Notes: generated by a model not told the origin, from the sequence alone. A stretch of DNA of 64,000 nt from Flavobacterium humi (GCF_004745595.1 NZ_SRLH01000002.1:310001-374000), one strand, 5' to 3'; positions 49,383-58,586 are shown, numbered from the stretch's first letter. Numbers and translations: made by a program.

Positions 49383-49601
49383 TTAAATATTCATCCGAAA
49401 TTCCTCTATTACTGGATTCGCTTTGGCAAAATCGGTTTCCTGTATAAAGATTTCCATGGCCTGGCCTGCGGTTCCAAAACCTGGCAGCCTTCCTGATTGA
49501 ATATTGTTTTTTGCTACCGTACCAACTCCGGCTTCTTCTAGTTTTGCCTGTAATGCCTGTGCCAGTATCTCACTTCCGGAGAACACTTTCATTAGTCCCA
49601 T
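49383..49601 (-). CDS. DUF2007 small signal-transducing-like protein
   Basis: A 72-residue protein with the DUF2007 pattern: MKVFSGSEILAQALQAKLEE, GVGTVAKNN, and IFIQETDFAKANPVIEEF. The fold is a small alpha/beta domain. It lies 19 bases after the DEAD-box-like gene, probably as the last gene of that operon. Family function is unproven. Confidence 0.85.
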   Translation of the reverse strand: MGLMKVFSGSEILAQALQAKLEEAGVGTVAKNNIQSGRLPGFGTAGQAMEIFIQETDFAKANPVIEEFRMNI

Positions 49602-49620
49602 TTTTCTGTATTTTTAACTA

Positions 49621-50250
49621 TTATTCCTCTTCTTCGTAATCTTCCACACCGAACAAAAAGGGCTCGAGCATGATCTTATCGGCCATGATTTCAACTCTTT
49701 CGGTTAATTCCTCTGAGAAAAAAAGCCGCTGCGTTTTTTCAACACTATTGGAGAGTCGCAGGACTACGGCATCCATGCGCAACCTGAACAATTCATCAGC
49801 GTCATCAATGACAAACATCTTGACAGTATTCATATTAAATCCTGCCGATGAAAACATAGCATTGATTCTATTGGGCGTGCCAACCAGTACATCAATCCCT
49901 AGCGAAATCTGGTTCTTATCATAATCGATATCTCCTTTGTCATGCGAGCCAAAAACACGCAAATCGCTATAATTCCCATATTTTTTGAACATATCGACCA
50001 TTTCCAAAACGGCTTCCTTATCTTTTACAATAATCAGCGCACGGGTGGATTCCCCAACGGCTTTTTCCAGTTTTTGGATTACCGAATACACTATTGTTGT
50101 TGACTTCCCTTCCCCTTTTGGCATGATGACCACAGCATCGGCACCGCTTTTAATCGTTCCGAAACAATCGGATTGCACTTCATTGGCTTGGGTTATCCCA
50201 TTTTCAATAAGTGCTTGTTGAAGGCCGGGGTTTATTTTTTTTAAATTCAT
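49621..50250 (-). CDS. Half-size, degenerate DEAD-box protein
   Basis: The protein has 209 residues and matches only the first RecA domain of DEAD-box RNA helicases. A Q-motif-like segment (Gln26) precedes a Walker A variant MPKGEGKST (Lys49), LVGTPNRI and a motif II of VIDDADEL, where Asp150 replaces the usual catalytic Glu. Motif III (SAT) is replaced by FFSEEL. There is no second RecA domain and no trace of one in the following 20 bases. It may bind ATP or RNA but is unlikely to unwind. It starts 17 bases after the NtrC-like gene. Confidence 0.8.
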   Translation of the reverse strand: MNLKKINPGLQQALIENGITQANEVQSDCFGTIKSGADAVVIMPKGEGKSTTIVYSVIQKLEKAVGESTRALIIVKDKEAVLEMVDMFKKYGNYSDLRVFGSHDKGDIDYDKNQISLGIDVLVGTPNRINAMFSSAGFNMNTVKMFVIDDADELFRLRMDAVVLRLSNSVEKTQRLFFSEELTERVEIMADKIMLEPFLFGVEDYEEEE

Positions 50251-50267
50251 TTTAGCGTTCCAATTTT

Positions 50268-51431
50268 TTATTTACTCGCAAACAATTTTACGTCATTTTC
50301 CGATATTTCATTATTGCCAAGGATGATCAGACGTTCGACAACATTCCTTAATTCGCGGATATTTCCCGTCCAGTCGTATTCCTGGAGCAGTTTGATGGCC
50401 GGAGCCGAAAATTTCTTGACCGTGCTCCCTTGTTCTGAGGCAATTTTTTCGGCAAAATGATTAACCAGTATCGGGATATCATTACGCCTGTCGTTCAAGG
50501 CCGGGACTTTGATCAGGATTACGGCCAGGCGATGGTACAAATCTTCCCGGAAACGGCCTTCTGCGATCTCTTTTTTCAAATCCTTATTCGTTGCCGCAAC
50601 CACACGGACGTTGACTTTGATATCCTTATCGGCACCTACCCTCTGGATTAGGTTTTCCTGCAGGGCCCGTAATACTTTGGCTTGCGCCGAAAGACTCATG
50701 TCTCCTATTTCATCCAGGAAAATAGTACCGCCGTCAGCAGCTTCAAATTTACCCGCACGGTCTTTCACCGCAGAAGTAAACGCTCCTTTGATATGCCCGA
50801 ATAATTCGCTTTCGATTAATTCCGACGGTATCGCCGCACAGTTTACCTCGATTAAAGGTGCATTGCACCGTTCGCTTTTTTCGTGCAGCTGGTGGGCTAC
50901 CAATTCTTTTCCGGTTCCGTTTGGCCCTGTAATTAGGACCCTGGCTTCCGTAGGCGCCACTTTTTCGATCATTTCCTTGATATGGTTGATCGGCTCGCTT
51001 TCCCCTACCATCTCGTAATTTTTGGACACTTTCTTTTTCAGTATCTTGTTTTCCACTACGAGTTTTTTCCGGTCGAGGGCATTACGGACCGTGTTCAGTA
51101 AACGGTTTAGATCCGGTGGTTTCGAAATATAGTCAAAAGCACCTAAACGCATCGTATTTACAGCGGTTTCCAAATCTCCATGGCCGGAGATCATAACCAT
51201 CGGGATTTCCGGTTTTATTTTTTTTACGGCTTCCAACACTTCCTCACCATCCATTTTAGGCATTTTAATATCGCATAAAACAAGATCGTAATCTTCTGAT
51301 TTTATCTTCTCGAGGCCTTTGATACCGTCTTCGGCTTCTTCCACTTTATAGGTATCGTTTTCTTCGGAAAGGATTTTTACCAAAACTCTCCTGATGGAAG
51401 CTTCGTCTTCTATGATAAGGATTTTACTCAT
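50268..51431 (-). CDS. NtrC-like response regulator lacking a DNA-binding domain
   Basis: The protein has 387 residues. The receiver domain (1-120) has Asp54 as phosphate acceptor and Lys104. The sigma-54-type AAA+ domain (about 140-370) has Walker A TGPNGTGKE, Walker B FLDEIGD and the arginine finger region RFREDLYHRL. Two oddities: the sigma-54 contact loop reads GAFTSA (216-221) instead of GAFTGA, and the protein ends about 10 residues after the AAA+ domain, without the usual Fis-type helix-turn-helix. It may act on sigma-54 from solution or have another role. Confidence 0.88.
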   Translation of the reverse strand: MSKILIIEDEASIRRVLVKILSEENDTYKVEEAEDGIKGLEKIKSEDYDLVLCDIKMPKMDGEEVLEAVKKIKPEIPMVMISGHGDLETAVNTMRLGAFDYISKPPDLNRLLNTVRNALDRKKLVVENKILKKKVSKNYEMVGESEPINHIKEMIEKVAPTEARVLITGPNGTGKELVAHQLHEKSERCNAPLIEVNCAAIPSELIESELFGHIKGAFTSAVKDRAGKFEAADGGTIFLDEIGDMSLSAQAKVLRALQENLIQRVGADKDIKVNVRVVAATNKDLKKEIAEGRFREDLYHRLAVILIKVPALNDRRNDIPILVNHFAEKIASEQGSTVKKFSAPAIKLLQEYDWTGNIRELRNVVERLIILGNNEISENDVKLFASK

Positions 51432-51514
51432 TTTCTTATTCTTCTAAAAAAAAGCAAAGTTACAAAGGTTTTCAAACTTTCACCCCTGTAACTCCGCTTC
51501 TTTATTACTTTACT

Positions 51515-52819
51515 TTAATATTTAAGCCATTTGTACAACTCTTTCCAGGTTGGTTTTTTGCCGTACATCAGGATTCCTACCCTGTATATTTTGGAAGCAA
51601 ACCATACCACGCCTAAAAAAGTCCCGAACAACAATCCGATGGAAAGGGCCAGCTGCCACCACGGCACTCCGAACGGGATCCGCATCAGCATAACGATTGG
51701 CGAAGTCAGCGGGATCATCGAAAATACCGTTGCAACTGTTCCGTGCGGATCATTGACTACGGTAAAAATACCCACATAAACCCCCAGCATCAAAGGCATG
51801 ATGATAGGCAACAGGAATTGTTGTGAATCGGTTTCCGAATCAACGGCAGCCCCAATAGCCGCATACAGTGAACTATATAGGAAATAGCCTCCTATGAAAT
51901 AAATGACAAAAGAGATGACCAACGTTGCTAAAGGAAGGTTGAAAAATTCCTTGATATAACTCTGAAAAGTAGCGCCCAATTCTCCCTGCGCCGCATGCAT
52001 AACAGCCGGATCGACGCTTCCCTGAGCTCCTGCCTGCATTCCGAAAAAGGATGTTGCCGTAAAAATCAGCACGCCACCTACGATTGCCCAAATGGTAAAT
52101 TGCAGGATTCCGGCCAATGAATTTCCGATGATTTTACCCATCATCAGCTGATACGGTTTTACCGAAGAAATGATGATTTCGATAATCCTGGATGTTTTTT
52201 CCTCGATTACGCTACGCATTACAAAATTCCCATAAATGATGATGAACATCATAATTAGGTAACCGAAAGCGCCGCCGATAGCGATTTTCATTTCATTGAT
52301 TCCTTTAATAGTATCCTCGCCGGAAAATTTCAATAAATGGATACTGGCTTTTGTTTTCGCTTTTTCGATTTTATCGGAATCAAAACCTAAAGCATTCAGG
52401 TTATTTTTAGTTAACTGATTGTCAATCACGTCCTCCATTTCCATGATGAATTCCATGCTTGGGCTCTCGTCTGAAATGTATTCGACTTTATTAATCAGTT
52501 CCTTCTGGTCTGCCACTTTTGGGATGTAGATCAATCCTTCGTAGTTTTTGCTTGAGGTTTCCTTGGCCAATTTCAAAGGCATGGCCGACAAATCAACGTA
52601 TACTATTTCTTTGGTGTTCTTGAAATCCGGTTTTAAGGTTCCCACTGCATCGTGAATCGCAATTTTAGTGACTTCGCCTTTGTTCATATTAGCCAGGTAG
52701 CCAATAAAGAAAGACATTCCCACAATTAGCAACGGGCTTAAAAAAGTCATGACAATGAAAGACTTATTGCGTACTTTGGCAATAAACTCTCTTTTTATAA
52801 TTAAGGATAATAGGCTCAT
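51515..52819 (-). CDS. ABC-2 type permease (NatB-like)
   Basis: The membrane subunit of an ABC exporter, 434 residues. One transmembrane helix near the N-terminus (about 25-42) is followed by an extracytoplasmic domain of about 150 residues, then five or six helices toward the C-terminus (FGYLIMMFIIIYGNF, then FTIWAIVGGVLIF, then LVISFVIYFIGGYF). The pattern is that of NatB/YhaP-like permeases. It follows its ATPase gene by 64 bases. Substrate unknown. Confidence 0.87.
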   Translation of the reverse strand: MSLLSLIIKREFIAKVRNKSFIVMTFLSPLLIVGMSFFIGYLANMNKGEVTKIAIHDAVGTLKPDFKNTKEIVYVDLSAMPLKLAKETSSKNYEGLIYIPKVADQKELINKVEYISDESPSMEFIMEMEDVIDNQLTKNNLNALGFDSDKIEKAKTKASIHLLKFSGEDTIKGINEMKIAIGGAFGYLIMMFIIIYGNFVMRSVIEEKTSRIIEIIISSVKPYQLMMGKIIGNSLAGILQFTIWAIVGGVLIFTATSFFGMQAGAQGSVDPAVMHAAQGELGATFQSYIKEFFNLPLATLVISFVIYFIGGYFLYSSLYAAIGAAVDSETDSQQFLLPIIMPLMLGVYVGIFTVVNDPHGTVATVFSMIPLTSPIVMLMRIPFGVPWWQLALSIGLLFGTFLGVVWFASKIYRVGILMYGKKPTWKELYKWLKY

Positions 52820-52883
52820 TTTTTTCTGTTTGATGGTTAGATTACCGAATTGCCCGTTTTTGGACAGTTAGATATCTTAAAAT

Positions 52884-53807
52884 CTATATATTGCTTACGG
52901 TCTGGATGAAAATATCGTTTACACTTGGAATATTCTCTGAGAAATGGGTCACCTGTCCGTTTTTGGTCAGGACATGTAGCAACTCATTGGATGTAGAAGT
53001 CCCCAAATCGATTTCAAGTTTCAAATCATCGTTCAGGGATTTGAAATCGGTGGATGCTACCGTAAATTTCTGTGTTAAATCATACATCAGCCCTTCTACG
53101 TTATTGGTCAGGATACCTACTTGGAATTTATGCGTGCGGTGGTTTCGTTTCACATCTTCCAATTTCCCTTCAATGAGTTTGTTCGATTTATGGATCAAAG
53201 CGATGTAATCACACATTTCCTCCACGCTTTCCATACGGTGTGTCGAAAAAATAATGGACGTCCCTTTTTTATTCAGTTCGATGATTTCATCTTTAATCAG
53301 GTTCGCGTTTACCGGGTCAAAACCAGAAAACGGTTCGTCGAGGATCAGTAATTTCGGTTCGTGCAGGATGGTCACGATAAATTGGATCTTTTGCGCCATT
53401 CCTTTAGAAAGTTCCTGGATTTTCTTGTCCCACCAGCCTTCTATCTCAAACTTTTCAAACCAATATTTCAATTGCTTTTTAGCCTGCGCATGCGACATTC
53501 CTTTCAATTGGGCCAGGTATAATGCCTGTTCGCCAACTTTCATGGTTTTGTACAACCCTCTTTCCTCAGGCATATAACCGATGTACTGCACATGGTTTGG
53601 GGCCAGTTTTTCACCGTCCAGGATAATCTCGCCGCTATCTGGCATGGTTATTTGGTTGATAATCCGGATCAAGGAGGTCTTCCCGGCTCCGTTTGGGCCT
53701 AAAAGCCCGTAAATGCTACCTTTGGGAACTTGTAATGAAACACTGTTTAAAGCGGTATAATCACCGTATTGTTTTACTACATTTTTAACTTCAAGAATAT
53801 TACTCAT
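52884..53807 (-). CDS. ABC transporter ATP-binding protein (NatA-like)
   Basis: A 307-residue ATPase with Walker A GLLGPNGAGKTS, signature LSKGMAQKIQ, Walker B LLILDEPFSGFDP and switch His in IFSTHRM. A C-terminal extension of about 80 residues is common in NatA-type exporters. It pairs with the downstream permease. Confidence 0.92.
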   Translation of the reverse strand: MSNILEVKNVVKQYGDYTALNSVSLQVPKGSIYGLLGPNGAGKTSLIRIINQITMPDSGEIILDGEKLAPNHVQYIGYMPEERGLYKTMKVGEQALYLAQLKGMSHAQAKKQLKYWFEKFEIEGWWDKKIQELSKGMAQKIQFIVTILHEPKLLILDEPFSGFDPVNANLIKDEIIELNKKGTSIIFSTHRMESVEEMCDYIALIHKSNKLIEGKLEDVKRNHRTHKFQVGILTNNVEGLMYDLTQKFTVASTDFKSLNDDLKLEIDLGTSTSNELLHVLTKNGQVTHFSENIPSVNDIFIQTVSNI

Positions 53808-53914
53808 TGTAGAAATTAGATTTTTGTAAATGTACAGAATTAGTACAAAATTGCAGTCTTTTGTTACGAAAACGGCATGCTTTTTAAAGTTGAAACTATA
53901 ATTTTACGGGCCAA

Positions 53915-54409
53915 TCATACCGCAGCGGCCGCCATAGCTGTAAAATAACGGATGCCGTGCACCATACTTAGCACTAAAACATCCCGCAAGGGCAATGCAT
54001 CGAAGGCAGGAACTGTTTGGATGTCGTATTGGCTTTTGAATGTTTTCCAGCTGTAACCGAGCATGATTTGTGCCATTTGATCTCCTTTTTTGTCGAGGAT
54101 TACATAACTCTTGCCCCAGAACCCTTTGCTTTTCATTGTAAAAGCAACATCAGGATCGTTAACCGATGATTTGAAGGCAAAAGTCCCTCCGAAATTCATG
54201 GCATATTCCAACAAGGTTTTCCCATTCTGTTTCAGTTCAAAGGAAGATTTCCAAAAACTTTTAGGATCTATGCTGAATTTTTCGCCGTTATGGAGGTTTA
54301 TTTCACATTTGGCCGAACTCCACCCTATATAATCCAGGCTTCCCAACTCCTTTTCCCCTTGGGTTAAGATTATTTTTTTCCAGCTACGTTCTTTTATTGT
54401 ATAATTCAT
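53915..54409 (-). CDS. Conserved hypothetical protein
   Basis: The protein has 164 residues from the ATG at 54409 (MNYTIKERSWKK); one at 54421 is also possible. Strand-rich sequence with KSFWKSSFELKQNGK, FTMKSKGFWGKSYVILDKKG and a hydrophobic C-terminal segment (LVLSMVHGIRYFTAMAAAAV). The repeated strand pattern slightly resembles the LURP-one-like protein at 42316, which I cannot confirm. Function unknown. Confidence 0.65.
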   Translation of the reverse strand: MNYTIKERSWKKIILTQGEKELGSLDYIGWSSAKCEINLHNGEKFSIDPKSFWKSSFELKQNGKTLLEYAMNFGGTFAFKSSVNDPDVAFTMKSKGFWGKSYVILDKKGDQMAQIMLGYSWKTFKSQYDIQTVPAFDALPLRDVLVLSMVHGIRYFTAMAAAAV

Positions 54410-54467
54410 AACATGGTACATCTTAGACTGACAATTAGTCTCATAATACACAAAGCGTTACAAAAAA

Positions 54468-54491
54468 CCCACCCTTTTTTCAAAGGATGGG
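54468..54491 (-). terminator. Terminator after dnaJ
   Basis: The near-perfect stem CCCACCCTTT/AAAGGATGGG is followed by TTTTTTG on the minus strand, 34 bases past the dnaJ stop. Confidence 0.7.
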
Positions 54492-54524
54492 AAAATAAAT
54501 AGATACAATATCTATCCAAAAAAA

Positions 54525-55640
54525 TTATGAGAACATGTCTTTGACTTTTTCAAAGAATGATTTTTCCGATTTTTCAGGTTTTGGGATAAAATTCTCGTCC
54601 ACCAGGTTGCTTTCGAAGAATTTCTTTTGTTCCTTGTTTAGGTTTTTCGGAGTCCAAACATTAACATGAACCAGTAAGTCACCGCTTCCGTAATTGTTTA
54701 AACTTGGGATTCCTTTGCCTTTCAGACGAAGGATTTTTCCGGACTGGATACCTTCTTCCAATTTGATTCTTACTTTGCCGTTTACCGCTTCGATATCTTT
54801 GGAAACACCTAAAACTGCTTCCGCAAAACTAATATACAGGTCGTAATGAAGGTTTTCGCCCTCACGTTTAAGGAATTCGTGCTCTACTTCTTCAATGGCA
54901 ACGATCAAATCACCAGGAATCCCGTTTCCGGGAGCATCGTTCCCTTTACCGGAAACTTTCAGCTGCATGCCGTCGACTACCCCTGCAGGGATTTTGATCG
55001 ATACGGTTTCATCTTCCAGGATCATACCTTGTGCATCGGCATTATTTGGTTTTTTATCGATCGCTTGCCCCGAACCACCACAAGTAGGACAGGTTGTTGC
55101 TGTTTGCATACGTCCTAAAATGGTATTGGTAACACGCATGATTTGCCCTTGCCCGTTACAGGAAGAACAGGTTTTGTAGGTCACTCCGGGTGCCTGGATT
55201 TTGCGTTTAACCTTCACTTTTTTCTCCACACCATTGGCAACTTCTTCCAGGGTCAGTTTCACTTTGATGCGCAGATTGCTTCCTTTGGCCCTGCGTTGTC
55301 CGCCTCCGCCGCCGAATCCGCCGAAACCTCCGCCACCAAAAGCTCCTCCGAAAATATCACCGAACTGGCTGAAAATATCATCCATATTCATGTGGCCTCC
55401 GCCGAAACCTCCTGCTCCGTCGAAAGCCTGGTGCCCGTATTGGTCGTATTTGGCTTTCTTTTGCGGATCGCTCAATATTTCATAAGCTTCTGCAGCTTCC
55501 TTGAACTTTTCTTCAGCCGCTTTGTCACCCGGGTTCTTGTCAGGATGGAATTCAATGGCTTTTTTCCGGTATGCCTTTTTAATTTCAGCTTCCGAAGCAT
55601 TTTTAGCAATGCCTAATATTTCGTAAAAATCTTTTTTCAT
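54525..55640 (-). CDS. dnaJ: Chaperone DnaJ
   Basis: DnaJ is the Hsp40 partner of DnaK. The protein has 371 residues. The J domain (1-70) has HPD at 32-34. A Gly/Phe-rich region (75-118) follows. The zinc finger region has only two CxxCxGxG motifs (Cys158/161 and Cys184/187) rather than the usual four, enough for one zinc site; I believe this form is common in flavobacteria. C-terminal substrate domains are complete. It lies 41 bases after grpE. Confidence 0.94.
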   Translation of the reverse strand: MKKDFYEILGIAKNASEAEIKKAYRKKAIEFHPDKNPGDKAAEEKFKEAAEAYEILSDPQKKAKYDQYGHQAFDGAGGFGGGHMNMDDIFSQFGDIFGGAFGGGGFGGFGGGGGQRRAKGSNLRIKVKLTLEEVANGVEKKVKVKRKIQAPGVTYKTCSSCNGQGQIMRVTNTILGRMQTATTCPTCGGSGQAIDKKPNNADAQGMILEDETVSIKIPAGVVDGMQLKVSGKGNDAPGNGIPGDLIVAIEEVEHEFLKREGENLHYDLYISFAEAVLGVSKDIEAVNGKVRIKLEEGIQSGKILRLKGKGIPSLNNYGSGDLLVHVNVWTPKNLNKEQKKFFESNLVDENFIPKPEKSEKSFFEKVKDMFS

Positions 55641-55681
55641 TTTTATATCCCTTTGCTTTCGCTCAAGGTCAAAATTTATGT

Positions 55682-56221
55682 TTAATTACCAATCACAACT
55701 TTAGGGAAACGAATGATTTTATCCCCTAATTTGTATCCTTTTTCAATTACATCAACCACTTTCCCTTTTAATTTATCACCAGCCGGGATTTGTGTGATCG
55801 CTTCCGCAAAATCAGCATCAAAAGCATCTCCGGATTTGATTTCGATAACTTCCAATCCTTTTGAAAACAAGGTGTCCTTGAGTTTATTATGGATCAGTTC
55901 GACACCTTTAACCAGGTTTTCATCTTCCGATTTTGAAATTTCTGCCAAAGCCCTGTCAAAATCATCCATAACTGGCAACATGGCTTGTAATACTTCCTGA
56001 TTGGCAGTCCTGAAAAGTTCCGAACGTTCTTTTGAAGTACGTTTTTTATAATTCTCAAACTCAGCAAAAAGACGTAAAAATTTATCTTTTTCATGCGCCA
56101 GGTCTTTGGCCATTTGCTCCTCGATACTTAATTCTTCTACAATCAGCTGTTCACCATTAGCGTTTTGCTCTAATGTAGCTTCATCCAATTCTTTATCTAT
56201 TTCAGTATTCTCCGTAGTCAT
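55682..56221 (-). CDS. grpE: Nucleotide exchange factor GrpE
   Basis: GrpE releases ADP from DnaK. The protein has 179 residues from the ATG at 56221 (MTTENTEID). This start is preferred over the one at 56254 because the promoter at 56268-56301 would leave almost no leader for the latter. A long N-terminal helix (KDKFLRLFAEFENYKKRTSKE) precedes the beta-domain with GDAFDADFAEAITQIP and KVVDVIEKGYKLGDKIIR. It forms an operon with dnaJ. Confidence 0.93.
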   Translation of the reverse strand: MTTENTEIDKELDEATLEQNANGEQLIVEELSIEEQMAKDLAHEKDKFLRLFAEFENYKKRTSKERSELFRTANQEVLQAMLPVMDDFDRALAEISKSEDENLVKGVELIHNKLKDTLFSKGLEVIEIKSGDAFDADFAEAITQIPAGDKLKGKVVDVIEKGYKLGDKIIRFPKVVIGN

Positions 56222-56267
56222 TTTTGATTTATTTTTAAATATATTTTGAAACATTACTTTGGGTATG

Positions 56268-56301
56268 CAAAAGTACTGCCAAATATGATATAAATGCCAA
56301 A
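56268..56301 (-). promoter_or_regulatory. grpE-dnaJ promoter
   Basis: On the minus strand TTTG (56301-56298), a 22-base spacer and TACTTTTG (56275-56268) match the Bacteroidetes primary-sigma promoter, about 45 bases before the chosen grpE start. No CIRCE-like inverted repeat is seen. Confidence 0.6.
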
Positions 56302-56420
56302 TTGTCATTAATAAATTTAATATAATTTTAAGAGGAAGTTGCCGGATTTTATGTAAATTTGGAATACAATCTCCGGTTACTTATTATTTATTATATACGA
56401 TTATTAATTCACAATACCTT

Positions 56421-56441
56421 AAAAGCGCCTTGGGCGCTTTT
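56421..56441 (-). terminator. Terminator touching the stop codon of the epimerase-like gene
   Basis: The stem AAAAGCGCC/GGCGCTTTT with a 3-base loop overlaps the stop codon of the gene ending at 56441. Confidence 0.8.
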
Positions 56442-57355
56442 TATTTTAACAGCAGTTGCTGGAGTGCTTTGTGAATCGATTTGTACTGAAAATGAAACCC
56501 CATACTGGAAATCTTCTGGGAGCTTACATTCTGGCTTTCATAAAGAAGGGTATGCATTTCCCCTAAAAGCAGCCGCATTATTATTTTAGGAATCCCGGGC
56601 AGGAAAAAAGGCTTGTCCAAAATATCCGCGATCATAGCAGAAAGTTCTTTATTGGGTACCGGATTGGGCGCTACGGCGTTATAAGTACCGCTGAGCTTGT
56701 GTTGCAGCGCAAACAGGAACATATTGGCCAGGTCATGGATATGTATCCAGGATTGCATTTGGTTTCCATCGCCAAAAGGAGCACCAATCCCTAATTTAAT
56801 AGGCTTGATAATTTTTGGAAGCGCCCCGTCCTTATCGGATAACACCAAACCAATACGCAGTTTGCATACCTTAATTTGCAACCTTTCGAATTGATGTGCC
56901 GCATCTTCCCATTTTACTACTACATTGGAAAGGAACGAATCGTTGAAATCTGTAAAGTCTTCCGTATAATAATTTTTCCGGCTGTCAGGGTAGATCCCGA
57001 TGGCTGAAGCTGAAATAACCTGTTTTACCTGATGGGGATTGTTCCTTAAAGTCGTAAAGAGCAAATTCGCCGACAGGATCCGGCTTTCTACAATTTCCTG
57101 TTTATTTTGGGAAGTCCAGCGTTTTCCAATGGATGAACCGGCAAGGTTGATGATTGCACTGACGCCCAACAAACAGCTTTCATCAATAATCCCTGAAGCA
57201 GGATCCCAGAAAAAGCCCTGGTAATTAGGTTGGTACTGGATTTTATTTTTTGAAGTAGTCAGGTAATTGATCTTAATCCCGTTTTGCAACAGTAGTTCGG
57301 TGAGTGCTTTACCCACTAGTCCTGTCGCTCCTGTAATTAAGACTTTCATACTCAT
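56441..57355 (-). CDS. TIGR01777-type NAD(P)-dependent epimerase-like protein
   Basis: An extended short-chain dehydrogenase of 304 residues with the nucleotide motif TGATGLVG (8-15), NLAGSSIGKRWT and SASAIGIYP. The C-terminal domain (about 240-300) matches the DUF1731-like end of TIGR01777/SDR39U1 proteins. In other bacteria these are tied to cell division (YfcH/SulA-like) or unknown redox roles. The ATG at 57349 is an alternative start. Confidence 0.87.
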   Translation of the reverse strand: MSMKVLITGATGLVGKALTELLLQNGIKINYLTTSKNKIQYQPNYQGFFWDPASGIIDESCLLGVSAIINLAGSSIGKRWTSQNKQEIVESRILSANLLFTTLRNNPHQVKQVISASAIGIYPDSRKNYYTEDFTDFNDSFLSNVVVKWEDAAHQFERLQIKVCKLRIGLVLSDKDGALPKIIKPIKLGIGAPFGDGNQMQSWIHIHDLANMFLFALQHKLSGTYNAVAPNPVPNKELSAMIADILDKPFFLPGIPKIIMRLLLGEMHTLLYESQNVSSQKISSMGFHFQYKSIHKALQQLLLK

Positions 57356-57441
57356 TTGCTTTACCCAAAATTACGGAAGAAAAACCTTAAAAAAGTCCTA
57401 ATTGTCTTGAGTTTAACTTTTTAGGCAAGTGGTGTTCTACT

Positions 57442-57894
57442 CTATTTGGCCCTGATGCTCCATTCGAAATCCATTTCGGAAACCTGGTCGCCTTTTGCAT
57501 CAATCCCAATGGATTTCATCCAAAAAGTCTGGCCTTCTCCTGTCGCAATGGTTTTTTGAATAGCCTCTTCTATTAAATGGCCGTCTTTGCAGGTAAAGGT
57601 AATCCTTCCGGTGGCCTTTTTGGAGAAGTTCCCTTTGTTATTGGCTACAAGCATGGAGATTTTTTTGCCGCTTTTCCTGATGTGCAGCATGACCAATGCG
57701 CCGGTAGTAAGTTCCGCAGCCATTGCCTGTACGGCAAAATACATAGAATTGAATGGGTTTTGGTTGAACCAACGGTGTTTTACCGTTACCACACATTGTT
57801 GATCGGAAATTTGCTTTACCCGTACACCGCTCCAAAAAGCAGACGGTAATTTGAAAAACAAAAAGGTATTTAATTTTGACGGCGAAAACTCCAT
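57442..57894 (-). CDS. DUF4442 hotdog-fold protein
   Basis: A 150-residue protein of the DUF4442 group, related to hotdog thioesterases: VVTVKHRWFNQNPFNSMYFAVQAMAAELTTG is shown by its core pieces KHRWFNQNP, SMYFAVQAMA and ELTTGALVM. An acyl-CoA ligand is likely but unproven. It is upstream of the epimerase-like gene (86 bases). Confidence 0.8.
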   Translation of the reverse strand: MEFSPSKLNTFLFFKLPSAFWSGVRVKQISDQQCVVTVKHRWFNQNPFNSMYFAVQAMAAELTTGALVMLHIRKSGKKISMLVANNKGNFSKKATGRITFTCKDGHLIEEAIQKTIATGEGQTFWMKSIGIDAKGDQVSEMDFEWSIRAK

Positions 57895-57984
57895 AGTGCT
57901 TGATTTTCTGCTAAACTACAAAAAAATACTATGCACGCCTACTATTTATATATGTTAAATAAATGTTAATTTGTAGTACTTTGT

Positions 57985-58017
57985 TTTGCATAATACCTTT
58001 TTTTAGACTTATCTTTG
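57985..58017 (+). promoter_or_regulatory. Promoter of the DUF4870-PadR-PspC module
   Basis: TTTG (57985-57988), a 21-base spacer and TATCTTTG (58010-58017) form one of the best Bacteroidetes promoters in the window. It leaves a leader of roughly 75-80 bases before the DUF4870 start. Confidence 0.65.
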
Positions 58018-58101
58018 TATAAGAAATTAATAGCTTATCTATAGTATTATTAAAACCGATAATCAACCAGCTTGTTGCACACAGGCAAAAAAAACAAAAT
58101 C

Positions 58102-58554
58102 ATGACAACAACTCAAGAAAAAAACACGGCAACTCTAATTCATTTAAGCACGCTGACACAGTTTTTCTTTCCATTTGGGAATTACCTGTTCCCAATGCTA
58201 ATCTGGTCATTCAAAAAAGACAAATCTGAATTTGTAGACCATAATGGGAAGCAGACTTTGAATTTTCAGCTGAGCCTCCTTTTGTATACTATCGTTTTGG
58301 CATTCATTGCCATCCCAACTTTATTGTACAGCATCTTTAACAATGTCACTTTTGATCAATTTGAAAACGGTGACTTTGCCATCGAACAACTTTCTGCCGG
58401 GAACATCACAGGCATACTTGTTATCGGCCTGACCTCATTATTCATCTTATGTATCTTAAAGGTGGTTGAGTTTTTCCTGGTCATTTATGCTGCCGTAAAA
58501 AGCAATAACGGAGAAAGATACAGATATCCTTTAGCCATCAATTTTTTAAAATAG
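58102..58554 (+). CDS. DUF4870 membrane protein
   Basis: A 150-residue inner-membrane protein from the ATG at 58102 (MTTTQEKN). DUF4870 hallmarks are ATLIHLSTLTQFFFPFGNYL, SEFVDHNGKQTLNFQLSLL and three to four helices. It is often next to PspC/PadR genes in Bacteroidetes, as here. Function unknown, likely in the envelope. Confidence 0.85.
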   Translation: MTTTQEKNTATLIHLSTLTQFFFPFGNYLFPMLIWSFKKDKSEFVDHNGKQTLNFQLSLLLYTIVLAFIAIPTLLYSIFNNVTFDQFENGDFAIEQLSAGNITGILVIGLTSLFILCILKVVEFFLVIYAAVKSNNGERYRYPLAINFLK

Positions 58555-58586
58555 TTTCAATCATCAATCACAATCATCAATCAAAA

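Noticed and set aside
55682..56308. Longer GrpE start with extra 29 residues
   Set aside because: The extra segment overlaps the -7/-33 promoter boxes and is not like GrpE.
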